Origin: Anisodus tanguticus
Lineage: Eukaryota > Streptophyta > Magnoliopsida > Solanales > Solanaceae
Reading direction: 5' to 3'
DNA: 64,000 nucleotides
Assembly: GCA_034509755.1 (NCBI GenBank)
Contig: CM067542.1
Coordinates: forward strand, 23,813,001 to 23,877,000
The notes under the pieces were generated by a model. It was not told the origin of the DNA. It worked only from the letters and a program-made list of their open reading frames with translations, and did not search any database. Below, piece by piece: positions 21,541 through 33,162 of this stretch (the stretch's first letter is position 1; every line of letters begins with the position of its first letter). The position numbers and the translations under genes were made by a program.

Positions 21541-23072
21541 GTCAAGAATGGAAGGACTCAGTGGCAACTGCATCACTGGGGATAACACTAACAATCTCCT
21601 TATCGGACCAGATCGCCTACCGATAGAAGATCTGGTACCATAAGATCCGACAATTGCGGATGGAGCCACCTCCGGAGGCGAACAGTCCCAAGAGGAGGAT
21701 GTTCCCAACAACGAGATGTCCGAGGAAGCCATGAAAACCCTGAGGGCACATAACGCCATGATGAGCGGACAATTGGATAGCCTGGTGCAATTTTTCTCCA
21801 AAGTTCATGTCCGAACATTCTAGGAGTACTCCAAAGGCTGCGACCGCACGACCAACAAATGTTGTAGGCACTACAAGAAATGGCCAGAACAGGTCGAGAC
21901 TTAATGACGCACCAGGAAGTGAAACCATTCCTAAAAATCCATTCCAGGAGTAGGTTTTAAAATTCATGAAAGACATGACAAACAAAGTGGATACCAACAC
22001 TAAAGAAGAAGAGAAAAAAGCCAAGGAGTTCCAACACCAGTTAAATCAGTTACCGGGGCCCCCTCATGTGATCGAAGGACCAGATGCGAGGAAATATATT
22101 TAACTAGCATATAAGCCAGTGGTTGCGCCCGAGTTAATCCCCAAGAGGTTCAAAATTCCATTAATACCTAAGAATGATGGGACCACTGATGCACAAGAAC
22201 CTATGATGTCTTATAATATGGCCGTTAAGGGTAATGATCTAAAGGAATACGAGATAGAATCGATTCTGATAAAAACATTTGCTGAAATACTCACTAAGAG
22301 AGCCTTGACATGGTATTTATCGGGGGCACGAAAGGTGAAGAAAAGAAAGGCAAATATCTTTCGCATTGCGCAAGAAGAGACTAAACTCCTTAGGGCTTCG
22401 TTACACAATTCTAGAAGGAGCGTATACTGCTACCCGCTGTCATAGATAAATGGGCTACAGAGGCTTTCACAAAGGATTTGAATCCTTTGAGTTCGAACGC
22501 CTCACAAAAACTCAAAGAGAATCTTTTGGAATTCTAGGATACAATTTAGGAAGACTTTAATAATCGGTATGAGTACAAGATCCGGATAGAATATGACTTG
22601 CTCGGAACTCAAGCTTGGAGTATATTTCAGAAATCAGACAAAGGAGCCGGGATAAACCGAAATTCATCGAAAAACGTTTCCAACCTTATCCCACTCCCGG
22701 GAAGCAAGGAAGAGGCATATTTTCCTCTCAATTGAGAAAACAAATAACAAGGTAGGCCCCGAAAGAAACAATTAGGAATTTGTGAATTTCAACAAAGGAA
22801 ATTCATCCAACTCCTCTACAAAGGGTCCCGGATACCCGAAACTATCCGAGTACAACATCAGCATCAACAAAGATCAGATGGTGGCGGTACTGAGAACTCA
22901 TCCAACATCCCGACCTCTAAAACCATTACAATCCAATCCGAACAAAAGAGACCAGTCCGTTTGGTGTGATTTTCATGGAACTCACGGATATAAAACAACG
23001 GATTGTAGACATCTACGAGAGGAGGTAGCAGGAATGCTAAGCAGGGGCCACCTACATAAATATTTAAGCTAA
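21541..23072 (+). pseudogene. gag of Tat-like copy B (broken)
   Basis: The best frame, 22119-22445, reads LIPKRFKIPLIPKNDGTTDAQEPMMSYNMAV then LIKTFAEILTKRALTWYLSGAR, the retrotransposon gag core of gypsy elements. The frame at 22782-23072 ends with WCDFHGTHGYKTTDCRHLREEV, a zinc-binding C-H-C style motif usual at the end of Tat gag. A probable start at 21541 (MSRMEGLSGN) is followed by an acidic leader, then stops. Several frameshifts separate the parts. Confidence 0.8.
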
Positions 23073-23990
23073 AGATCTAACAACTACAAGCGGGGATCTC
23101 ATGCCGAAGGCAAAATTGACCCGATCGCACCGCCTCATGTTATAAATATGATATTTGGTAAGTCAATGATTGTCGCTACATCTTTCACCACAGGTAACAA
23201 AACAAAAATTTCAGTAACTCGGGAAAAGAGATTTCAGGAAATATCATACGAACATACTATTACTTTCACTTAAGAACACGTTGTTGGTGTGATTTTCTGT
23301 CATAATAAAGCATTAGTGATTTCGATACCTATTGATTGATTCCAGGTGAAGAGGGTTTTCTTCGATCTCAGAAGCTCTGCTAATTATTCGGTTGAAAGTT
23401 GTAGAATAAATTAACTTGGCAGACAAGATTGTTCCGGCTGCCTGAACCCTCTATGGTTTCAATATGTCTAGAAAAACCACAAAGGGAGAAATTGACCTAC
23501 CGATGGATGTTATGGGGGTCGTCAAGGTAATTAAATTTTATGTCATCGACGGTGATATGAGATATATTGTTATATTCTGGAGGCCATTGATTTACAACAT
23601 AAAGGCAATCGCATAAACATTACATCTGTTGTTAAAATTCCCGACACCAGAAAAAATCCAATAAATTAAGGGAGATCAACCCACTGCCAGAGATATGTAT
23701 GCCATAGAGAAATCAGAGGCAACGACAAATCCTAAATAGCAATTAAAGGAAGCGGAGCCCACATCTCAAGATGGCCATTAGGTTCTGCCATCAGAAATAG
23801 AGTCAACTTATCTCGAAGAGGGGTTTTCAGACTAGTACTAGGTGCCTAGATACTTTCAGGTACCGGATGAGTCAGACGTCACCAAATCCAAAGTGGAGGA
23901 GCTCAAGCAGATAGCTCTACGAGAGGAGACTCCTGATAGGAAGGTATACCTGGGAATATATACCTTGTTAAGAGTCTTCGTGAAGAGGAC
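23073..23990 (+). pseudogene. Protease region of Tat-like copy B (broken)
   Basis: Many stops, but recognisable pieces follow gag in order: HVINMIFGKS, an FDLRSSANY segment in the place of the usual DSGSSAD active site, and TPDRKVYLGI, the link that precedes reverse transcriptase in Tat elements. It breaks off there. Confidence 0.6.
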
Positions 23991-24717
23991 CACTATAAAT
24001 AGTACAACAACTGACTCCTTTATTCATAATATCTTCATTTTTAACTCCCACATTTTTTCTTATGATCTTAATCTTGCTAGCATACGAGAGAAACTAGGTA
24101 CCACATCGGCGGTATATGTTTTCCGCCGGCCCTCGACCTCTTCAATCACTCGAATGGTAGACTTAGCTTCTACCGCCTCTGATATATTCCCTCTAATTTT
24201 AATTACGAAAAGAATATCTATGCCAACCATCAGTATGAATCTTTGGAAAGCATTGCTTATCTAGTTGATGATTCTATCATCCCCTAAGTCCATATCGACT
24301 ACAAATGGGGGGCTGAGGTTGTGATATTCCATCCTCCGGTGAATGACAGTATTACTCAGTATATTTTTAATATCAAGTTCAGCCTCCCGATTCATGGGTT
24401 TATTTAAACCTTCTGTCGTCGGTACGACATTTTTCTGGGACAACTGGCCCCTCAAACTTAGAGAAGAGTCCGCTGCTTGTAGCACCTAGTGGACCTTAAT
24501 GATCTTCTATTTACTCTGGATCACCTAATCCAACTCTACTCCCCCCGGGTGTTTCATGGAGGAATGATTAATCTTTATTTTCAGGGCTCTCAAGGCCTCC
24601 TTACAAGTGTTGAGGACTATCACGACTGAGGATGGTATGACTGGTTTGTGATGATTCATACCGGCCACATCTACAATGCCGCCTTTGGCCCTCTTCTAGA
24701 GGAGTGGAACAACGCCC

Positions 24718-24803
24718 GTGAGTTTCCACATCTTTTCTTTCTGTACTTTTTCCTTATTTCCCCTTGGATAACATTTCTAACTCTATCTTCTATGTTCTTA
24801 TAG
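24718..24803 (+). other. Apparent spliceosomal intron in the antisense ORF
   Basis: 86 bp, GTGAGTTTCC...TTCTTATAG, pyrimidine-rich, with consensus ends. The homologous copy at 19390-19475 is also 86 bp with GTAAGT and TATAG ends. Confidence 0.6.
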
Positions 24804-25432
24804 CGGTCCAGTAGTACCCGAACCCTTGATAGATATTTTTTGCTGGGTGATGGGCATGTTTCGTGCCTCTGAATATGTTGAGAAAACCTGGAAAGCCATT
24901 TTCGTTGACAAGTGGAAAGGAAAAAGCCATGATGAGTGCATTTTCCCTATCTTTGTTTTCTTGCATGTGTTGAGGTACTATTATGAATTTTTTCTTATCT
25001 ACAAGGTATTCTTGCCCTTGGGGTTTCAGGAAGAAATGCTCCTTCATGGGAGAAAGCCCATGCTAGTATTGGCGAGGTGGCTGCGAAGGCGAGTAAGAGC
25101 AAGAAGCGTGTGCTTCCAGATGATAGCGGGGCATCTTCCTCTGGAGGGATCGACTCGCATGTAAGAATGTGTCACTGATTAATTGAATATTTGAGAGAGG
25201 AAATACAAAGGCCAGTCCATGTGGAGAATGCCGAGGGAGATGCTGTAGAGGCTAGGGACACAAGGGTCCCTTCCACCGAGGTTGTAGTGGGACCAGGAGT
25301 CAGTGTAGGATAACTTGGGAGTGTGGAAGTGGTGATGTGGGTGCTGGCCCTTCAACTCCATTTCCTCCTTCTACTAACCCGGACCTTGGTCTAGAGGCTT
25401 CTCTGGCCTATCTAGAAAGTATTTTTATTCAG

Positions 25433-25508
25433 GTAATAAAATCTTTTATTCCTTATCGGTTGTTTTCAGAGTGAACATATCTATTAAGTTTGCTCGACCT
25501 TTTTCCAG
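25433..25508 (+). other. Second apparent intron in the antisense ORF
   Basis: 76 bp, GTAATAAAAT...TTTTTCCAG. Splicing it out joins LESIFIQ to the coiled-coil segment starting GQVADSSAIELY. Confidence 0.55.
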
Positions 25509-26345
25509 GGTCAAGTTGCCGATTCCTCTGCCATTGAGCTTTACAAGAGTATACATTTATCCTTCTGGGATATAGAGAGGCTAACAGACGAGAACCAGTA
25601 CCACTGGGATGATCTTTCCCAAATCCGGACAGAGAATAAAGGTCTTCAGGTCATAAGGACTACTTTGGAGATTCAGTGGGAAGAGGCTAAGAAAGCTCTA
25701 GAAGCTTGGAAGGAAACCTTTTGGATTATGACCACGGCTTGCCAGTTGTTCGAGAATGGTTAGACCGGGTGGAGGCCAAGTGTGATGTTGCTCGGGGGCA
25801 TGTGCAAGCCCTTGAGGCTTCCCGTGCCCGGCTTAGAGCTTGAAACTAGCATCTGGTGCTTCACCGAGAGGTTGACCAGTGGAGGGCCACCTTACTTCAG
25901 GATTATGCCATTCTCTACACCCGACATAAGTTTTTGCAAAGCGTTGAGTAGGGGCGGATTGATGTCTCCTCAACCTGCATAGATGCGGATGTGGATTTGG
26001 GTACGATCGAGGCTGATATGGACAATCTGTGTGATGAAATTCCCCGTTCCTCCAATGCCTCTGCTGGTTCCTCCAATGGTGAAAATGCTTCCCCCCCTCC
26101 CGGCTTAGCTTTGTAAGTCTTGAGCCTCTAACATTGGTTTGGAAGCCTTCTTTAGCATGCCTTGGGAAGATAACTAGCTTTCGCCTTGTGAATTTATTGC
26201 GGGCCTTTGTGCCCCTTATGAATAGTTTATTTTTGTTTCGGCCTGTGCGCCATTTGTATTGGTTGGATATTTCAGGGCATGTGAGACCTTTTGACTTTGG
26301 TTCTGAGCCTTCATGCTCTATTATTTTGGAATTTCTAGGGCATCT

Positions 26346-27129
26346 ATTCCCTCAAGTGTTTTTTTCTGAGCCCTATGCTCTCTTCGTTCCTCGTTTTAAG
26401 GATAATTATTAGTTTGCTCTTAAACTTGATTCCTTGTTCTTACGCTTTAACATGCGCTTTGTTTTTTAATAATTGTGATCATTAAATGACATATTGGCCT
26501 TTTATTTTGCACTTAACCATTGAGGCATGACCGTTATGCCCGTCTATAAAAACTATGCTAATATTCGAGCGTTTGTTGTTTGAGTTAAGGTATGATGACT
26601 GGTGCACATTTATTTTGTTTTCGTGTTTTGTGTCTGATGTCATCATTCCTACCCTAATTTGGGAATGTCTCTTCCGGGAATTCTTTCATGATATTGGGGA
26701 TCTAAACATCTAATTCTCAATAAATGAGGGCCATCGGATTTTGGTGCTGATGGGGAGGATGTCTCGAACCCATTTAATGTCACAAAGGTTCATGGAACCT
26801 ACACGCTCAGAGGCTCTATGGCCGTGTTGTGTGTTAGAAGCAGTTTAGAAGGTCGTATGGCTTTCGAGTTTTGTTTTTCCCTAAACGGTTCTCAAATGTT
26901 AGGCGAAGGATGCCTTGCTAACAACAGTAAAAAATAAGTGGAGATTCTTATTTCATTTATAAGATTAGGAGGGATGACTCATCGTACTGGTACATGATCC
27001 TTTTCCGGTTTTTTTTTTTACAAAATGACAAAAATAAACCGGGCGAGTGCAGTGACTGACAGGCGTCCCAGTCCATGCGAGTTCGTCCTCAGAGATATAT
27101 CATGCTTTAAACACTTGGATCCACTCTTT
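26346..27129 (-). other. Non-coding 3' region of the Tat-like element
   Basis: Between the end of integrase and the tail of the antisense ORF. No frame of note on either strand. One long T tract near 27010. Confidence 0.5.
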
Positions 27130-28578
27130 TCATCCCGTCACATGGGTGTGAGGTCCTGAGGAGGCGAGTGTGGGGATATGTCCTGATACGATATGCTCGA
27201 TATGCTTTTGAGTTGTTGCCTCATTAAAAACCTTGCTAGGAAAATCCAATTGGGACAAAACCTTGGCCAAGGAAAAGAATGCAACGCGCATCCTTGTTCT
27301 TCCCCCCGAGTGATGAGGAGATCTCAATTTCGAGGGAAGTACCTATCCGAGAAAGAAGGTAAGTTTGTTGAAGATAGATAATTTTGAAGATTGGAGACAT
27401 ACATGTCGTGCTTTCAAAGGTAGAATCTCTTCAAATGACTGACGTTCTAGCTATTCTTCAGCTCCTTTCGGAATTCGTGATCAGATAGGATCCCTTTCCT
27501 GTGATTCCCACTATTTGGTACGGACCTTCATAGTTTTCTCCCAACTTACCCACATGGGGATCCCTGGTTGCAAGCGTGAACTTTCGGAGGACGTCTCTGA
27601 TTTTGAAATGTCTCAAATTTGTTTTCATGTTGAAGTACCTCTCAATTTTCTATTTTTATGCTGCTAGACGTATGAGGACCAGCTCTCGCATTCCTCTAAC
27701 AATTATAGTCCTACTTCTATGGCCTCGTTGTTGGATTCTTCGGTGGCTTGGGTGTTCGAATATTGGGTTCCAGTCTTCCACGGGTATGAGGACCTCAGCT
27801 CCATATACGAAGGAAAATGGGTTTCCCCGGTGCTTGTCTTGGTCGTGGTCCTATAAGCCCATAGTACCCTAGTAACTCTTCCGACCATTTACCTTTGGCG
27901 TATTTTAACCTTTTCTTAATGTTTTGAATCAATATTTTGTTGGTCGATTCTGCCTGCCTATTCGCGCATGAATGGTAAGGTGACGAAGTGATACTCTTGA
28001 TGTTCAACCCTTTCCATGAATTCGGTGACCATTGCTCCCACGTACTGTCGATCGTTGTCATAGGCTATATTTTTCGGTATCCCATATCGACAGATGATGT
28101 AGTCCCATATAAAGTCTATGACCTATTTTTCTCGAATCTTCTTGTACCCTTTAGCCTCCACTACTTTTGAGAAATAATTTATCAAGATCAGTAGGAACCT
28201 CACCTTTCCTACAGCCATCGACAACGATCCCATGATGTCCATTCCCTATTTTAAAAATGGCCATGGGGTCATAACAGAATGGAGCGGTTCGGTGAGCTGA
28301 TGCACCATGGGGGAGTGTTGCTGGAATCTTTCACATTTTTGAACGTAGGTCTTGGCGTCTTGCTCCATTTGAGAACAGTAATATCCATCCCTTACTATCT
28401 TTTTTACCAGTGAGTCATATCCGGAATGATTTCCGCAGTTACCTTTATGTACTTTTTCATCACGTATTGGTCTTCGGTTGGTCCTAGACACTTGGCCAGG
28501 GGACCAAGGTAAGACTTTCTGTATAGCTCTCATTCGTGCATGCAATATCGTGCATCTTTGGTCCTTAAAGACATACAT
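27130..28578 (-). pseudogene. Integrase of the Tat-like element (broken)
   Basis: Minus-strand frame 28246-28578 gives the zinc-binding N-terminus (CGNHSGYDSLVKKIVRDGYYCSQMEQDAKTYVQKCERFQQHS). Further down, across several stops, come GMDIMGSL, LILINYFSKVVEAK, YGIPKNIAYDNDRQYVG and the WAYRTTTKTSTGETHF segment, the integrase core and its downstream motif. Only two acidic residues of the DDE set can be placed with confidence. It inserts element cDNA in active relatives. Confidence 0.82.
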
Positions 28579-28586
28579 TTAATAGC

Positions 28587-29075
28587 TTACCTGATCGTTT
28601 CTCTTGATAGGGTAACCAGGATAATTCCCAACCCAATGCCCTTCAAGTTTGTGGCCCCGTCAGTGTGAATGAGACACTCCTCTGAGGCGATCTCGATTTC
28701 CCAAGATACTTCCGTGTGGGCACGAGTTATCATGCTCGGGCTGTAACCATCCATGAAGTCAACCAAGACTTGTGACTTAATAATATTCTGCGGTCGGTAA
28801 GTAATATCATATCCACAGATTTTAATTGACCAATTTGCTAGCCTTTCTGAGAGTTTGGGCTTGTGCAAGATGTTTCTCAAGGGGAATTCTATTATAACAC
28901 ATACGACCATAGCTTGCGAGACGCAACCACCAGGGCCAAAGCCAATTTTTTGAGATGGGGATAACGAGTTTCGACCTCAAACAAGGCCTTGTTAGTATAA
29001 TAAACAGGGATTGCGTACCCTTTTCTTCTTGAATGAGCACATCACTTACCGCGATCTCGGAGATAGCTAGATAAA
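28587..29075 (-). pseudogene. RNase H region, probably dual, of the Tat-like element
   Basis: Minus frame 28587-28910 contains LSERLANWSIKICGYDITYRPQ, then QVLVDFM, the connection after the first RNase H, and then HTDGATNLKGIGLGIILV, which looks like the start of a second RNase H. A second (archaeal-type) RNase H after the first is a known trait of Tat-lineage elements and supports that lineage. Confidence 0.72.
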
Positions 29076-29990
29076 TCAACAAAGGTTCCCCACCTCTAGC
29101 CTTGCGAGAAAGGGTGGGTTTTTCAAGTATCTTTTTAGGTCCTTCAGCACCTGCTGACACTCCGCGGTCCATTCGAAGTCTTTCTTTTTCTTCAGCACAC
29201 TGAAGAATTTTTGACATGAGCGGATGACCTTGATATGAACCTTCTGATTGCGGTTATTCTCACAATCAACCATTGTACTTCCCAGGCATTATTAAGTACG
29301 TCTGATATTTGTTCGATCGCTCGGATATGATCTGGATTGGCCTCGATGCCCCTATTTGATACTATGAAACCCAAGAACTTCCCTGAGCCTACTCCAAAAT
29401 TGCATTTATCCGGGTTCAGTTTGAGGTTGTACTTGCGGAGATTATCAAATGTTTCCTGCAAATATTTAATGTGTTCCTCTATTTCCAGAGACATAACGAT
29501 TATATCATCTAAGTAAACCTCCACACTTCGACCCAACTGATGTTGAAACATCTGTTTGGTCAATTAGTGGAAAGTGGTCCATGTATTCTTTAAGCCGAAG
29601 GGCATGACATTATAATAGTAAGTCCCGTGCTCTGTTATGAATGAAGTATTTTCCTAGTCCGCCGGGTCCAATCATATTTGATCGAACCTTGAGAAGACAT
29701 CTAGGAAACTAAGTAACTCATTTCCGGCTACTATATCGACAATGTTGTCCAGATGAGGCATGTATACGAGTTCCTTAAACATACCTTATTCAAGTATTTT
29801 AAATCCACGCACATTTGAAAAGTATTGGGTTTCTTAGGGATTACTACTACGTTATCTAGCTAGTCGGGATACTTTACCTCTCGGACTGCTCCCAATTTGA
29901 CGAGCTGAGCCTCTTCTTCATTAATATATTGGCTTCGCTCTGCTGACACCGGATGCCTTTTCTATTTAATGGGCTGACAATCCGGTTTTA
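29076..29990 (-). pseudogene. Reverse transcriptase of the Tat-like element (broken)
   Basis: Minus frame 29192-29563 has VEVYLDDIIVMS (YLDD catalytic box) then EEHIKYLQETFDNLRKYNLKLNPDKCNFGVGSGKFLGFIVSNRGIEANPDHIRAI, the standard gypsy reverse transcriptase 3' part. Upstream (29570-29990) the earlier motifs are visible through stops (a MCVD-x-DLNK-like segment and a MPFGLKN-like segment). Confidence 0.88.
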
Positions 29991-30315
29991 CGCTTAGCTT
30001 GTAGATGGCTAACTCCGAGGGGACACCTGTAATATCCAACCCCGACCAAGTAAAACTACTCATATTATTAGTTAAAACTTTGACCAATTTTCCATAGAAC
30101 TCAGGGCCTAGAACCGAGCCCAGGTATACTTGTTCATCGGGATGGCTCAGATGGTAGGATGTCAGCTCAAGATCTTCTACCGTGGATCTCCCTACATCTT
30201 ATTCTTATGGAGCGACAAATCCCCAGGGTATCCGATATGACGGGACCTCCAGATAAGAGTTTTTTATTGGTTCTTACTTACACCCGACTTTTGGTTTGGT
30301 CTCGGAGTCAGGCAT

Positions 30316-30830
30316 CTATAATTGCAAGATATTGCTCTCAACCTGCCTATCTTTTTCATTAACCAAAGTAACGCCCTCTTGATCAGGTTCCAAGTTTCCT
30401 TGTACTTTAGCTATTCCCCATGGTGTCGGGAATTTCATGATCTGGTGGAAGGTATATGGGACCGCCTTCATGGAATGTATCCAAGGCCTCCCAATTACCA
30501 GATTGTAGGGCATTTCTCCCTCGAGGACATCAAACAAGGCAATCAGTGAAACTCCTACTACGTGAGTGGTCAAGTCAATTTGTCCTTGAGTTTTCTCACT
30601 GGACAGGTAGAATTCGATCAAGAATTTATTACTGGGATCACTCGTTCAGTTAATTGTATCTCCTTGATTTTGCAAAGTTGCACTACGTTTATAGTTCTAC
30701 CTAGATCTACAAGCACACACTTAACGTTATATTTAAGGATATAGATAGATATTACCAGTTCATCAGCGTACGGGCCCTTGATGCTTCTCCTCTCCGTCCC
30801 ACTAAATATGATAGGGTCTTCGGGTTCATC
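30316..30830 (-). pseudogene. Aspartic protease region of the Tat-like element
   Basis: Minus frame reads IEFYLSSEKTQGQIDLTTHVVGVSLIALFDVLEGEMPYNLVIGRPWIHSMKAVPYTFHQIMKFPTPWGIAKVQG, typical of the C-terminal part of Tat protease. The active-site segment upstream reads VDLGRTINVV where VDSGSSA is usual, so the catalytic residues appear to be lost. Confidence 0.72.
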
Positions 30831-32560
30831 CTTTCTTCTTTACCTAGATGGGGAAGGTTCTTCATTTTGTAGCCTTTGTGACACTGCCCTAACTGTTTCT
30901 CCTTCGGTGATCATGTTGACCACCCCCGGTTGTGCTAGACACCCCCGCAAAGTCCCAGTTCCCTTTTCTCGGGCATACTTGGATCGGCTGCTAAAAAATT
31001 CTTTCAGGGGTTCCTTCCTCAGTAGGTATGCCACTTTGTATCGCAAGTGCTTCCAGTCGTCTGTTGAATGCCTCGAAATTCCATGAAACTCACACCAAAG
31101 CTCCACGTCCATGCCCATTTATTCGGGTGAGATCGTATTTCTACTGGGAATTGGGATTCTTTCATGTTTTTCATTATCATGACCAATTCCACAACATCCA
31201 CATTACGCTCGATAGACATGAGTCTTTTGTGGGCTTTCTCTGCGATTCTCCCTGTCTCTCTTGGGTTGACCCTGATCATATCTTATCATATTCGACCTTC
31301 CTTTATTTCTCAACGGTGGCTAAATTGAATAGGGTTTGTACCAGCCTCTTGGATCTCTCTGTATGAATGGAGGAGCATTCTGAGGCTTGCCCTGTGGTAC
31401 ACCCCCGACCTTTGCTCGGGCATCGGCCCTGTGATCGTCTTTTATCCTCATTTTGGTTGTGTATCTATTGTTTAATTCGTTCCATGACTTACTTGGGAAC
31501 CCCCCTCAAACATTCCTTCAACTTCTTTTAGGCATTTGCACTGTTGACATTCAGGCCATCGGTAAATGCTGCGACGACCCAATCCTTAGGAATAGTGGGC
31601 AGCAACATCCTCACCAGTTGGAATCATTCCATAAAATAGTGGAGCAGTTTGTCTTTCCTCTATTTTATGGTGAAGATATCCTCTTTGTGGGTTTTGACCA
31701 TTCGGGATCCTGCATGGACTTTCATGAACGCTTTTGCAAGAGCAGTAAAAGAGTCAATAGAATTTATAGGTAAACGAGTATACAAATAGAGTGCTCCCTT
31801 TATGAACGTTTGGCTGAATTTCTTCAGAATGGCCGAATCGATTTTGTGTTATTGTAGGTTGTGTCCAGTGACGGATGCCTCGAAGGTCACGATGTGCTCA
31901 TCTGGATCCGTTGTGCTGTCATACGTAGGTATGCTGGACATTTTGAACTTCTTCGGGATAGGCTCGGGAGACGCATCCACCCTGTAAGGTATCTTTCCAT
32001 ACTTTTTTACCTAACCCCCTTCAACACATGGAGGGCTCTTGGTATCTGGATCATTCGCTCATGGAGCTCCTTCTCTAGTGCGACGAGTCTCGCCAAGTAT
32101 TCTTTCGGTACTACATGCTCTATATTTTTCACATCTACTGCAGAAGTCCCAAGCACCTCGACGGCTTCCAGGTTTATCTGATGGGTGGTTACCCGGCGCT
32201 GCCTTGGATAACGAATTTAAGAGTTTTTCCATGGCTCTATTATGGCGTTGTTCGATGCCAAGGCTACTTTTGAAAGAGATCTCTCATATTTGAACATTCC
32301 CTCCACCTTAGAGTGCGAGTTTCTCTTTCTTTTCTTGAGGTAACACTCTTTAGGTCGCCCCTCCTTGCTTTCTGCCGAGTGACTTCGCTCGTCCTCTATA
32401 TTCAAGGGTTTGTTGGAGATCTCTTCTAGGAATGTTACTGCCTCTTCCCTTTGATTTTATGCCTCCAACTCCGGGTGGTTCTCCTGGTTAGAGCTACGTA
32501 GATCCGTTGGTCGTGACCCTTGCAAGTCCTTTATTTCTGACGGAACACTGCTTCCCGATA
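30831..32560 (-). pseudogene. gag of the second Tat-like family (broken)
   Basis: Minus frames contain ELWCEFHGISRHSTDDWKHLRYKVAYLLRKEPLKEFFS near the C-terminus, the same C-H-C region as in copy B. The core is spread over stops at 31300-31900. A charged segment with MFKYERSLSKVALASNN and LARLVALEKELHERMIQIP near 32040-32300 begins the protein. Confidence 0.7.
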
Positions 32561-32661
32561 CATTGTTGTCAGCCATAACCGGGATTTAGTGTGATAGGTT
32601 GATTTTGTACGTACTTCTGAGAGTTTCGGCGACGAATCAGGACACCACCACAACTGTTTAT

Positions 32662-32683
32662 CCCCACAAACTGCGCCAACCAG
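32662..32683 (-). other. Primer binding site of the second Tat-like family
   Basis: On the minus strand TTGGCGCAGTTTGTGGGGA lies next to the end of the 5' LTR. The TGGCGC start is that of plant gypsy elements. Confidence 0.7.
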
Positions 32684-32686
32684 AAA

Positions 32687-33162
32687 TGTAGTTAGAGATT
32701 TGCCTTTTAGGGTTTAAAGACAAGTGAGTCATATCTGATCCGGGAAATCCCTTGATGAGTCCAGTTTTGGATGATAAAAACAAGTGAACAAACAAATAAA
32801 ATAAATAGACAATTTAAGATTTTGAATAAGTAATGGAAATATTGGACAAGTGATTCTTTTTGTATATTGCTTTGAGATAAAGTAGAGTTTAGGTTACAAG
32901 AGTGAGCAAGAGGATCCAGAATATGGTTCCTTCCTTCCTAAGCTTTGTATATATAAAGCAAAACTAGACTATTGTACCCCTCTAAAGTTATGGTGACGTG
33001 AGTACACTGATTTTCCGGTGCCCACGCGCGCTGCAACGCTCTGATCAAGAAAGGTGGATGTGACAGGAGTTAGTGGGAGTAGGGAAGAGTTATAGAATGC
33101 CCCCGAGCCGTCTGAGTCTCTGGATGTGCTAATCCATCCAGAGGCATTTTTCATCCAATACA
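32687..33162 (-). repeat. 5' LTR of the second Tat-like family
   Basis: 476 bp, TGTAGTTAGAG...TCCAATACA on the plus strand. Pairs with 17886-18362. Confidence 0.88.

Larger units (their letters stand above)
20824..23990 (+). mobile_element. Ty3/gypsy (Tat-like) retrotransposon, copy B, 3' half lost
   Basis: Same family and same insertion point as copy A: ATGTG at 20824-20828, then a full 5' LTR (20829-21432), primer site, gag and protease. The element stops between protease and reverse transcriptase near 23990. There the sequence switches to the antisense gene of the other Tat-like family. Copy A kept the 3' end and copy B the 5' end of what was one insertion before duplication. Confidence 0.85.
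24003..26345 (+). pseudogene. Antisense additional ORF of the second Tat-like family, longer copy
   Basis: Homologous to 18685-19744 but longer. The N-terminal part repeats the Transposase_28-like domain (FMGLFKP, then a LFTLDHLI-like segment). Downstream plus-strand frames read KSKKRVLPDDSGASSSGG, LEASLAYLESIFIQ, then DSSAIELYKSIHLSFWDIERLTDENQYHWDDLSQIRTENKGLQVIRTTLEIQWEEAKKALEAWKE, which is charged and probably coiled-coil, ending in DLGTIEADMDNLCDEIPRSSNASAGSSNGENASPPPGLAL near 26115. GT-AG introns appear at 24718-24803 and 25433-25508. It lies antisense to the pol genes at 27-30 kb. Several stops show it is decayed. Confidence 0.65.
24003..33162 (-). mobile_element. Ty3/gypsy (Tat-like) retrotransposon, second family, 3' LTR lost
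   Basis: Minus-strand element with 5' LTR (32687-33162), primer site, gag, protease, reverse transcriptase, RNase H, a second RNase H-like segment and integrase, in gypsy order. A long 3' region with an antisense gene follows. Its own 3' LTR and about 320 bp next to it are missing. Sequence equivalent to that missing end is found at 17886-18684, on the far side of copy B. All genes are frameshifted. Confidence 0.85.

Noticed and set aside
17886..33162. A single 15.3-kb retrotransposon bounded by these two LTRs
   Set aside because: The flanking five bases do not match, the interior repeats part of itself, and an unrelated element with its own flank sits in the middle.
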